NCBI GenBank assembly: GCA_018895795.1
Contig: JAHINZ010000366.1
Location: 1-13,099 of the forward strand
Length of the DNA stretch: 13,099 nt
Direction of reading: 5' to 3'
Source: Alphaproteobacteria bacterium
Lineage (GTDB): Bacteria; Pseudomonadota; Alphaproteobacteria; Caulobacterales; Caulobacteraceae
Below the pieces are notes generated by a model. That model had not been told where the DNA came from, made no database searches, and saw nothing but the letters and a program-made list of their open reading frames with translations. A program made the translations under genes and the position numbers. Below are positions 6,225 through 13,099 of the stretch, piece after piece. Position 1 is the first letter of the stretch; every line of letters starts with the position of its first letter.

Positions 6225-8045
6225 ATGGCTGGGCCGCTCATCTTCCTCGATCCTGACAGTGATTTGAGTCTTCAGGATCAGGTGCGTCGCAAGCTGGTCG
6301 AGGCCGCCTGCGCCGGCGCTTTCGCGTCGGGGCGTCGGCTGCCGTCGTCTCGCGCTCTGGCCCAGCAACTGGGCGTGGCGCGCAACACGGTGACCTTGGC
6401 CTACCAGAAGCTGCTCGACGAGGGCCTGTTCGTCAGCCGTGAACGTAGCGGCATCTACGTTGATCACGACATGCTGCGGGGTTTGACTTCGGTCGAGACC
6501 GTGGCTGGCGGACGCGACCCGGCGCCGGACTCCCATTGGGGGGCGCGTTTCAAGACCGGGACGGACGGCGATCCGGCTTCGCGCCGTATCCCCAACTGGC
6601 GGCAATATCCCTATCCGTTCATCGACGGCGTATTCGACGCCTCGCTGTTTCCCGTGACCGAGTGGCGAGAGGCCAGTCGCCAGGCCCTAACCGTCGCCGA
6701 CATCGCCCAGTGGGCCACCGACAGCGGCGACGCCGACGATCCTATGCTGATCGAGGAAATCCGCACCAAGGTGCTACCCCGACGCGGCATCCAGGCCCGC
6801 CCCGACGAGATCCTGATCACCGTCGGCGCTCAGCAGGCGCTTGCCCTGATCAGCCAGATGTTGATCGACCCGAGCGTCACTGTCGCGATCGAGGATCCCG
6901 GCTATCCCGACATGCGCCGTCTGATCGCCGACCGCGGCGGGCGCACGGTAATCCAACCGGTCGATGACGACGGCGTGTTGGTTGATCGTCGCCTCGACGA
7001 CTGCGATCTTATCTATGTCACGCCCAGCCACCAGTTCCCGACCGGGGTGATGATGACCCAGGCCCGGCGCGACGCTCTGCTGAAGAAGGCGGCGGCCCGT
7101 GACATGGTGATCATCGAGGACGATTTCGCCTGCGAGACCAATTATCTCGATGAGGCCTGCCCGGCCCTATACAGCCTCGATCGCGATGGCCGGGTGATCT
7201 ATGTCGCCGGTTTGTCCAAGGTGCTGGGCCCGGGTCTGCGGCTGGGTTTCATGGTCGCTCCCGCCGCGGTGATCGCCGAGGCCCGACGCTTGCGAGGCCT
7301 GGCTGTGCGCCACCCACCGCTGAACAATCAGCGCACGGTGGCCCATTTCCTCGCCATGGGTCACCATGATGCGACGATGATGCGACTGGGACGGTTGTTT
7401 CGCGAACGCCGCACCGCGCTGCGAGACGCCTTGAACCACTATCTGCAGCAGTCTGTGGCGATCGCGCCGGTGCGCGGCGGGGCCGCCTACTGGGTGCGCG
7501 GCTCCAGCGATCTCGACGTCAAGAGCCTGGCCGTCGAGGCCGAACGGCGCGGCGTGCTGATCGAACCGGTCGGACCCTATTATGCCGGCGGCGAGGGGCC
7601 GTCGAACATCTTCCGCCTCGGTGTCACCAGCCTGCCGCTCAACCGAATCCGTGAAGGTGTCGCGGTGCTCGCCGACCTGATGCGCGACCTGCCCGGGGCC
7701 AAGCCCGCCTTCCCCCATACGCCGGAGGGCCGTTTGACCGGGGAGGCGCTCCGCGCGGCCATGTCCGGTGCGGTCTTGCTCTGCAAGACCGTCTATGGCG
7801 ACCCCTGTACGATTGAATTGCTCCCGGACGGTCGGATGACCGGCCGCGCGGGCTACGCCAACGAGGATTGCGACGTCGGTCGTTGGTGGGTCGAGGAGGA
7901 CGTGTGGCGCCGACAGTGGCGCCAATGGTCCTATGGCGAGATCGCCAGCTTTGTCACCGTCATTGTCGACGACCGCATTGGCTGGTTCGACACCCATGGC
8001 CGGCTGGTCGACTCCGCCGTCATCCGGCGCGCGGACGCCGTGTAA
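6225..8045 (+). CDS. MocR/PdxR-type transcription regulator (GntR winged helix plus aminotransferase-like domain) with C-terminal extension
   Basis: A 606-residue protein starting MAGPLIFLDPDS. Residues about 12-80 form a GntR-type winged helix (GRRLPSSRALAQQLGVARNT, then LAYQKLLDEGLF). Residues about 130-490 are a fold-type-I aminotransferase domain. Visible motifs include TVGAQQALALISQML, DPGYPDMRRL, TPSHQFPTGVMM and IIEDDFACETNY, plus GLSKVLGPGLRLGF, where K332 should bind pyridoxal phosphate. In this family the domain senses PLP or its adduct with an amine instead of catalysing transamination. The EDDY motif usual in the family reads EDDF here. The last 100 or so residues (from about 503) are extra, with DPCTIELLPDG, GRWWVEEDVWRRQWRQWSYG and VDDRIGWFDTHGRL, and look like a small beta-rich domain. 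The regulator precedes the hydrolase/TonB operon on the same strand and probably controls it through the repeats at 8047-8139. Confidence 0.9.
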   Translation: MAGPLIFLDPDSDLSLQDQVRRKLVEAACAGAFASGRRLPSSRALAQQLGVARNTVTLAYQKLLDEGLFVSRERSGIYVDHDMLRGLTSVETVAGGRDPAPDSHWGARFKTGTDGDPASRRIPNWRQYPYPFIDGVFDASLFPVTEWREASRQALTVADIAQWATDSGDADDPMLIEEIRTKVLPRRGIQARPDEILITVGAQQALALISQMLIDPSVTVAIEDPGYPDMRRLIADRGGRTVIQPVDDDGVLVDRRLDDCDLIYVTPSHQFPTGVMMTQARRDALLKKAAARDMVIIEDDFACETNYLDEACPALYSLDRDGRVIYVAGLSKVLGPGLRLGFMVAPAAVIAEARRLRGLAVRHPPLNNQRTVAHFLAMGHHDATMMRLGRLFRERRTALRDALNHYLQQSVAIAPVRGGAAYWVRGSSDLDVKSLAVEAERRGVLIEPVGPYYAGGEGPSNIFRLGVTSLPLNRIREGVAVLADLMRDLPGAKPAFPHTPEGRLTGEALRAAMSGAVLLCKTVYGDPCTIELLPDGRMTGRAGYANEDCDVGRWWVEEDVWRRQWRQWSYGEIASFVTVIVDDRIGWFDTHGRLVDSAVIRRADAV

Positions 8046-8046
8046 G

Positions 8047-8139
8047 ACTGGCGCCAGATATCATCTGGCGGGGACGGTAAGTAAAAACTGGCGCCATCGA
8101 TGGTCTTCGACTGGCGCTATGTGACTTCACCCGGCGCCG
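8047..8139. promoter_or_regulatory. Array of five CTGGCG-type direct repeats, candidate operators
   Basis: The gap between the MocR stop and the hydrolase start carries ACTGGCGCCA (8047), TCTGGCGGGG (8064), ACTGGCGCCA (8087), ACTGGCGCTA (8110) and a diverged CCCGGCGCCG (8130), all in the same orientation. The GGCG cores lie at 8050, 8067, 8090, 8113 and 8133, so the steps are 17, 23, 23 and 20 bp, about two helical turns for most. MocR-type regulators are known to bind direct repeats, which makes these plausible sites. I could not pick a convincing -35/-10 pair. Confidence 0.5.
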
Positions 8140-8184
8140 TCACTCTTCCGTCACAGGGCCATCGGGCTCGTAGTGGAAGACGAC

Positions 8185-9071
8185 ATGCGTTCCATCGGAA
8201 TCGCCGGCCTGCAGCTTGACCTGGCCAAGGGAGACAATTGTGACCGGATCGCCGCCGAGATCGCGGCGGTCAAGGCGCGCCTGCCCTGGGTCGACATGGT
8301 CGTGGTCAGCGAACTGACCCTGTTCGGCGCGGGGATCGGCCTGGCGCAGCCCTTGCCGGGGCCCGCCGAGGCGAAGATGTGCGAAGCGGCGCGCGCGGCC
8401 GGCGTCTGGCTTGTGCCGGGCTCGCTGTTCGAAAGCGCCGGCGACAGCATCTACAACACCGCGCCGGTGATTGATCCCACCGGTCAGGTGGTCGCGCGCT
8501 ATCGCAAGATCTATCCGTTCACGCCCTACGAACAGGGCGTGGCGTCGGGCGGTGAGTTCGTGGTCTTCGACGTTCCGGCGGTCGGGCGGTTCGGCTTGTC
8601 GATCTGCTACGACATGTGGTTCCCAGAGACCACGCGCGCCCTGACCTGGCTGGGCGCGGAGGTCATTCTCCATCCGGGCATGACCAACACCATCGATCGC
8701 GACGCCGAACTGGCCATCGCCCGGGCCAGCGCGGCGACCAACCAGGTGTTTTTCGTCGACATCAACGTGGCCGGATCGCTCGGAGTCGGCAAATCGGCGG
8801 TGTTCGGCCCCGGCGGCGAGGTGATTCACCAGGCCGGCGCCGGCCATGAGGTGATCGCCGTCGAGCTTGACCTCGACCAAGTCGGGCGGGTTCGTGAACG
8901 CGGCTGGCACGGGCTGGGCCAGCCGTTGAAGAGCCTGCGCGACACGCCGATCGCCTATCCGCAGTACCGCGACGGCTTCGCCGCCTCACCGGCCTTCGCC
9001 GGTCTGGGCCGCTGGAAAAGCCGCGATCCGAACGACGCAGCGAGCCGGCCTCGAAGGTCGTCAAGACCTAG
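8185..9071 (+). CDS. Nitrilase-superfamily carbon-nitrogen hydrolase (amidase type), end frameshifted
   Basis: A cytoplasmic hydrolase of an amide or nitrile bond. The ATG at 8185 is preceded by GGAAGA at a good distance; a GTG at 8173 would add four residues. The Glu-Lys-Cys triad is visible: E43 in VVSELTLFG, K108 in ARYRKIYPF and C141 in SICYDMWFPE. The ICYDMWFPE surroundings and later HPGMTNTIDRDAELAIARAS resemble the amidase/formamidase-like branch, but the substrate is not deducible. As given, the frame has no stop and runs into the TonB receptor to 11481. Adding one G at 9006-9008 changes GLGRWKS to GLGPLEKPRSE, a typical ending of this family, and brings in TAG at 9069-9071 for 295 residues. 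I therefore annotate the end at 9071. It is the first gene behind the repeat array and MocR regulator. Confidence 0.85.
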
Positions 9072-9118
9072 GGGTGGGCCAGACGCGCCATTGCTCACCA
9101 ACAACGATAGATATGAAC

Positions 9119-9125
9119 GAGGGGG
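9119..9125 (+). promoter_or_regulatory. Ribosome binding site of the TonB receptor
   Basis: GAGGGGG lies 7 bases before the ATG at 9133. It supports independent initiation of the receptor rather than synthesis only as a fusion with the hydrolase. Confidence 0.6.
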
Positions 9126-9132
9126 TTGCAGG

Positions 9133-11481
9133 ATGAACAAGTCAAATCTCAGGGGGGCTGCGTCGGTCAGCGCCCTGCTGTTGGGTCTGGGCGCCGCGGG
9201 CGCGGCCATGGCCCAGGCCAGCGCAGCCAACACGATCGACGAGGTCGTGGTCACCGCCACCCGGCGCGAACAGAGCGTCCTGGACGTGCCCTACAACATC
9301 TCGGCGGTGTCGGGCGCCGCTATCGACGCCGCCAAGATCGCTGACAGCGCCGAACTGATGCGCGGCATTCCGGGTGTCTCGGTGGTCGATCGGGGCTATC
9401 GCAACGCCGGGGTGGTCAACAATGTGCTCATCCGCGGCATCAATGTCGACAGCAACGCCCTGGGCGACTACGCGGTCTCCAGCGTCGCGCCGGTCTCGAC
9501 CTATGTCAACGAGACGCCGCTGTTCGCCGGCTTCCTGCTCAAGGATCTCGAACGGGTCGAGGTGCTGCGCGGACCGCAGGGCACGCTGTACGGCTCAGGC
9601 TCTCTGGGCGGAACCGTCCGCTACATCACCCGAGCCCCGAAACTGGGCGTGTTCGAGGGCGCGGCGAGCCTAACGGGCAGCAAGGTCGAAGGCTCGGGGA
9701 GCGCCGGCTGGGCCGGCGACCTGACCCTGAACCTGCCGCTGGGCGACACCCTGGCTCTGCGCGCCACCGTCAGCCGCATCGACTATCCGGGCGTGACCGA
9801 CTATGTGAACCTCTATGTTCTGGACAGCTCGGGCGCGCCCGCGGCGCCTAAAGGACTGCTTTCGCCGAACGCGAGCTACACGAGCAAGAAGGACGCCGAC
9901 ACGGTTGGAATCACCTTCGGGCGGGTAGCGCTGCGCTGGCAGCCGACCGACCGCTTTGACGCCACCCTGAGCTATAGTCAGCAGTCGGACGAAATCGGCG
10001 GTCGCCGTCAGGTGACCCATGGCCTCGACGGGTACGGCAAGGCCTATGGCGACTATCAGAACGGCTCGGTCCAGCTCGAACCGTCGTCGCGAGACGTCAA
10101 CCTGACTAGCTTGGAAATGAACATCGATCTGGGCTTCGCCACCCTGACCTCTTCGACCTCGCACTACGAGCACAAGGGGACGAGTGTCAGCGAGAACACC
10201 GGCTTTTACGCCCAGGCCGGCTTTCTGAGTTTCTACTACAACTATCCGCGTCCTATGGCCTCGGCTGTGCGCAACTATTCGGACACCGCGACCATCCAGG
10301 AACTGCGCCTGGTTTCCAAGACCGGCGGCGACTTCGACTATGTGGTCGGAGCCTACTACAACGACGACGCCCTGATGTCGTCGCAGGGCAGCTATCTGCG
10401 CGGCTTCAAGCGCTGGTGGGACATCTGGAGCGGCGCTCCGTCGGCGGTGGCCAGCGACCAGGACTTCAAGTATCGCCGCCACGAGGACTTCACCGACAAG
10501 GCCGTGTTCGGCGAACTGACCTGGCACGCCAGCGACAGCCTGTCGCTGACCGGCGGCGTTCGCTGGTTTGACAACAAGGCGGTCAACAACACCTTCATCG
10601 ACGTGCCGCTCTACACCTCGTTCAGCCAGCCGGTCACGGCGCGGTTCGAGTCGTCGGAGAGCCGGGCGCTCTTCAAGGGCAACCTGGCCTGGAAGTTCAG
10701 CGACAAGGGCCTGTTCTACGCGACGGTCTCCGAGGGTTACCGCCGGGGCGGCTCCAACGCCGTGCCGCTGAGCGGCAATTTCGCCGAGGACCCGCGCTGG
10801 CAGATCTACAAGTCCGACGCGGTGGTCAATTACGAGGCTGGGATCAAGGGGCGGCGGGGAACCATCACCTATGACGCCGCTCTGTTCTATGTTGACTGGA
10901 AGGACATCCAGCTCAACACCGCCACCCCGAACTGGGGCTTCTATGTCGTGCAGAACGGCGGGAAGGCGCGGACCTTTGGGCTGGAGTCGTCGATCGACGG
11001 CCGGCCAACCGACGCTTTGCACTACGCGATCGGCTACACCTATACCGACGCGGCGTTGAGCGCCGCTGTCGTCAGCCCGCTTGGCTCGGTGCTGGCGGCC
11101 GATGGCTCGAAACTGCCCGGCACGCCCAAACAGGCGGTCACGCTGGCGGGAGACTACACCTGGAAACTGGGCGGGGACTTGCGCCTGGTCGCTCGGGCCA
11201 GTGGTTACTATCAATCCTCGACCCGTAACGCGATCGGCGGGGCGAAGTACAATACGCGCCTGTCCGGCTTCCAGATCTGGAACGCTTCGACCTCGCTTAC
11301 GAAGGGGCCGCTGACCGGGACCCTGTTCATCAAGAACCTGTTCAACGACCCTGGCGTGACGGGCGAGTTCACCGAAGCCTACATGGGAACCCGGCCGTCG
11401 GTCGGTTACTACGGCAACGCCTCGAAACAGTTCATATCCCTGCCGCGGACCGTCGGTCTGTCGGTCGATTACAGCTTCTAG
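9133..11481 (+). CDS. TonB-dependent outer-membrane receptor
   Basis: A 782-residue receptor with its own start. MNKSNLRGAASVSALLLGLG followed by AAGAAMA is a signal peptide, with cleavage expected after residue 27. Next come a TonB-box-like TIDEVVVTATR (about 34-44) and a plug domain to about residue 165 (ISAVSGAAI, LMRGIPGVSV, VLIRGINVDS, DLERVEVLRGPQGTLYGSGS, LGGTVRYITRAP). The remainder is beta-barrel, with late motifs GLFYATVSEGYRRGG, VNYEAGIKG and FGLESSID, and the usual aromatic end (VGLSVDYSF). Such receptors import large or scarce substrates using TonB energy. The motifs are of the general oligosaccharide/small-molecule class and show no siderophore-specific feature, so the substrate is unknown. 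The adjacent hydrolase suggests a compound with an amide or nitrile group. The frame is continuous with the hydrolase upstream, probably by a one-base loss there. Confidence 0.93.
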   Translation: MNKSNLRGAASVSALLLGLGAAGAAMAQASAANTIDEVVVTATRREQSVLDVPYNISAVSGAAIDAAKIADSAELMRGIPGVSVVDRGYRNAGVVNNVLIRGINVDSNALGDYAVSSVAPVSTYVNETPLFAGFLLKDLERVEVLRGPQGTLYGSGSLGGTVRYITRAPKLGVFEGAASLTGSKVEGSGSAGWAGDLTLNLPLGDTLALRATVSRIDYPGVTDYVNLYVLDSSGAPAAPKGLLSPNASYTSKKDADTVGITFGRVALRWQPTDRFDATLSYSQQSDEIGGRRQVTHGLDGYGKAYGDYQNGSVQLEPSSRDVNLTSLEMNIDLGFATLTSSTSHYEHKGTSVSENTGFYAQAGFLSFYYNYPRPMASAVRNYSDTATIQELRLVSKTGGDFDYVVGAYYNDDALMSSQGSYLRGFKRWWDIWSGAPSAVASDQDFKYRRHEDFTDKAVFGELTWHASDSLSLTGGVRWFDNKAVNNTFIDVPLYTSFSQPVTARFESSESRALFKGNLAWKFSDKGLFYATVSEGYRRGGSNAVPLSGNFAEDPRWQIYKSDAVVNYEAGIKGRRGTITYDAALFYVDWKDIQLNTATPNWGFYVVQNGGKARTFGLESSIDGRPTDALHYAIGYTYTDAALSAAVVSPLGSVLAADGSKLPGTPKQAVTLAGDYTWKLGGDLRLVARASGYYQSSTRNAIGGAKYNTRLSGFQIWNASTSLTKGPLTGTLFIKNLFNDPGVTGEFTEAYMGTRPSVGYYGNASKQFISLPRTVGLSVDYSF

Positions 11482-11518
11482 ATTTCGGATGGGTGGCTTG
11501 GTGGCGCGGAGCAAGGCG

Positions 11519-12871
11519 ATGGAGGATCTGGGCATGATCGCCCCGCTCATCCGTGACGGCCGCGTCGGCCAGGCGCTTTCGGGCCTGGCGTTGATTGAGG
11601 CGAGGGCGGGGGACGACGCCCGCCTTTTGCAGCAGCTCGGCGAATACTACACCCACTGCGGTAAATCCCAGGAGGCCGCGCGCTGTTACCGGCGCGCGGT
11701 CGCTCTGACCCCCGACGACCCACGCGGCCTCTACAACCTGGCGTCCGCCCTGATCGCTCTGGGCCTGACCGGCGAGGCCGAGGTCCTGCTCGACCGCGTC
11801 ATCGCGCTCGATCCCGCTGACGCCGACGCGTGGCAGAACCGTTCGACACTGCGGCGGCAGACGGCGCAGGCCAACCACGTTCCAGCACTGCTCGACGCCG
11901 TGGCGCGGACTCGACCCGGGCCTGCCGAGGTGGCGTTGTGCTACGCCCTGGCCAAGGAGTTCGAGGACCTGGGCGAATACGAACAGAGCTTTCAATGGCT
12001 CAAGCGCGGCGCCGATCGTCGGCGCGGCCTGCTTAGCTATCGGGTCGAGTCCGATGTCGCGGCGATGGACGAGATCGCGCGGGTGTTCAACCCGGCGCTG
12101 TTCGCGTCAACGCCCGAGGGCTGCGCCGAGGTCGGGCCGATCTTCGTGCTCGGCCTGCCGCGGAGCGGCACCACCTTGGTCGATCGGATCATCAGTTCGC
12201 ACGACGCCGTGGAAAGTCTTGGCGAGATCAATGACTTCGCCCTGTCCCTGATGCGGCTGGCCGGCGAGGCCGGGGGCAAGGGCGAGCTAATCCGTCGCTC
12301 TGCGACCCTCGATCCGGCGGCGCTTGGCGGCGCCTATCTCGACAGCCTGTCTGGTCGCGGCGCGCGGCGGCCGATGGTCATCGACAAGACGCCTGTGAAC
12401 TTCCTCTATATCGGCCTGATCGCCCGCGCCCTGCCCAACGCCAAGATCATTCATCTGCGGCGCCATCCCATGGACAGTGGCTATGCCCTGTACAAGACGC
12501 TGTTCCGCATGGGCTGTCCCTATGCCTATGACCTCGACGATCTGGCGGCCTACATGTTGGCCCATCGTCGGTTGATGGCCCATTGGCGCGCGGTGCTGCC
12601 CGGCCGCATCCTCGACGTCGACTATGAGGCCCTGGTCACGGATCAGGAGACGCAGAGTCGACGGATCATCGCCCATTGCGGGTTGGACTGGCAGGACGCC
12701 TGCCTGCGTTTTTACGAGAACGCCGCGCCGGCCGCCACGGCCAGCGCGGCCCAGGTGCGCCAGCCGATCCACGCCGGCTCGGTGGGGCTGTGGCGGCGCT
12801 ACGCACCGCAACTGGCTCCACTGGCCGCCGCGCTCGCGGCCGGCGGCGTCGATCCGGCCGAGCTGATCTGA
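11519..12871 (+). CDS. TPR-repeat sulfotransferase
   Basis: From ATG 11519 it has 450 residues. I prefer this start because GGAG (11508-11511) precedes it by 7 bases; an in-frame ATG at 11489, only 7 bp after the receptor stop, would add 10 residues but lacks a clear ribosome binding site. Residues about 20-130 carry tetratricopeptide repeats (LLQQLGEYYTHCGKSQEAAR, GLYNLASALIALGLTGEAEV). The sulfotransferase domain follows: the 5'-phosphosulfate loop VLGLPRSGTTLVDRI at about 210-224, then VIDKTPVNFLYIGLI and the 3'-phosphate motif HLRRHPMDSGYALYK at about 312-326. The family transfers sulfate from PAPS to a hydroxyl group on protein, sugar or small molecule; the acceptor here is unknown. There is no signal peptide, so it is probably cytoplasmic. 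It likely shares a transcript with the receptor before it and the secreted protein after it. Confidence 0.88.
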   Translation: MEDLGMIAPLIRDGRVGQALSGLALIEARAGDDARLLQQLGEYYTHCGKSQEAARCYRRAVALTPDDPRGLYNLASALIALGLTGEAEVLLDRVIALDPADADAWQNRSTLRRQTAQANHVPALLDAVARTRPGPAEVALCYALAKEFEDLGEYEQSFQWLKRGADRRRGLLSYRVESDVAAMDEIARVFNPALFASTPEGCAEVGPIFVLGLPRSGTTLVDRIISSHDAVESLGEINDFALSLMRLAGEAGGKGELIRRSATLDPAALGGAYLDSLSGRGARRPMVIDKTPVNFLYIGLIARALPNAKIIHLRRHPMDSGYALYKTLFRMGCPYAYDLDDLAAYMLAHRRLMAHWRAVLPGRILDVDYEALVTDQETQSRRIIAHCGLDWQDACLRFYENAAPAATASAAQVRQPIHAGSVGLWRRYAPQLAPLAAALAAGGVDPAELI

Positions 12872-13099
12872 TGTCGCGTCTGGTTCTTGGCGCGATCCTG
12901 CTGACCGCCGCCATCGCCCTGGCGGCGCCGGCCTTGGCCGGGCCGATCTTCGCGGATGACTTTCAGGACGGCCAGGCGGACGGCTGGGGCGCGGCCGGCG
13001 CCGGCGATGTTCGGCTGACCACCTTCCAGGGCAACGTCTCGTTGCGCCTGACGCGGCGGGCTGTCGCGACCACCTCCGTCTCGACCCGGGGCTTCGCCC
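12871..13099 (+). CDS. Secreted protein of unknown function, 3' end outside window
   Basis: The ATG at 12871 overlaps the last base of the sulfotransferase stop (TGATG), indicating translational coupling in one operon. MSRLVLGAILLTAAIALAAP followed by ALA is a clear signal peptide with cleavage after residue 23. The mature part begins GPIFADDFQDGQADGWGAAG and continues DVRLTTFQGNVSLRLTRRAV. The DDFQDG...DGW start and the NVSLRLT strand resemble LamG/concanavalin-like or carbohydrate-binding beta-sandwich proteins, but only 76 codons are visible and I cannot name the family. Base composition matches the neighbours. Confidence 0.75.
   Translation, partial: MSRLVLGAILLTAAIALAAPALAGPIFADDFQDGQADGWGAAGAGDVRLTTFQGNVSLRLTRRAVATTSVSTRGFA

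Noticed and set aside
6030..6605. Minus-strand frame with a basic C-terminal tail (KKVRLNKAAPPVPKKNGRRA)
   Set aside because: Most of it is antisense to the MocR winged helix and the palindrome. The tail is suggestive but could not be matched to a family.
9670..11550. Long minus-strand frame (626 codons) opposite the TonB receptor
   Set aside because: Same reason: no domain motifs or signal sequence, and the opposite strand has a clear receptor.
1..13099. tRNA genes, CRISPR arrays, complete insertion sequences, prophage genes
   Set aside because: No cloverleaf-type sequence, regular spaced repeats, transposase motifs or phage genes were seen on reading both strands.

Overview
The window is GC-rich, densely coded alphaproteobacterial DNA. 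The TonB-dependent receptor with an Ala-rich signal peptide, the TPR-sulfotransferase, the MocR regulator and the codon use suggest Caulobacterales or a relative (Caulobacter or Phenylobacterium type). This placement is an inference from gene content, not a search.

Left part (1-4170): the 3' half of dabB and a complete dabA form a DAB-type inorganic-carbon (CO2/bicarbonate) accumulation pair. DabB is the proton-channel subunit related to NuoL/MrpA. DabA (DUF2309) is the zinc-containing, carbonic-anhydrase-like subunit, and all four expected zinc ligands are visible. Directly downstream is a broken gene. It starts with about 37 residues resembling the N-terminus of CysD (ATP sulfurylase small subunit), continues as a DUF6671-like protein, and is interrupted by a one-base frameshift near 3575-3580.

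Middle (4168-6224): a SOUL heme-binding-type protein lies on the minus strand. It is followed by about 1.4 kb of degenerate DNA with no complete gene. Two gene scraps meet there end to end: the C-terminus of a MerR-type regulator (plus strand, ending at 5345) and the N-terminal third of a DHFR/RibD-like reductase (minus strand, starting at 5505). This stretch looks like a deletion or rearrangement scar.

Right part (6144-13099): a same-strand locus. A 26-bp perfect palindrome precedes a MocR-type regulator (GntR winged helix plus aminotransferase-like domain) with an extra C-terminal domain of about 100 residues. Next comes a 139-bp gap with five CTGGCG-type direct repeats, which are candidate operators. 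Then follow a nitrilase-superfamily carbon-nitrogen hydrolase, a TonB-dependent receptor, a TPR-sulfotransferase and the start of a small secreted protein whose ATG overlaps the sulfotransferase stop. The likely logic is regulated outer-membrane uptake of a nitrogen-containing compound and cytoplasmic hydrolysis of its amide or nitrile bond. The roles of the sulfotransferase and the secreted protein are unknown.

In the sequence as given, the hydrolase reads in frame into the TonB receptor (one open frame to 11481). A single lost G at 9006-9008 explains this: restoring it gives a family-like LGPL ending and a stop at 9069-9071, for a 295-residue protein. With the frameshift in the DUF6671 gene, this makes two one-base losses at short homopolymers, so sequencing or assembly error must be considered beside real mutation.
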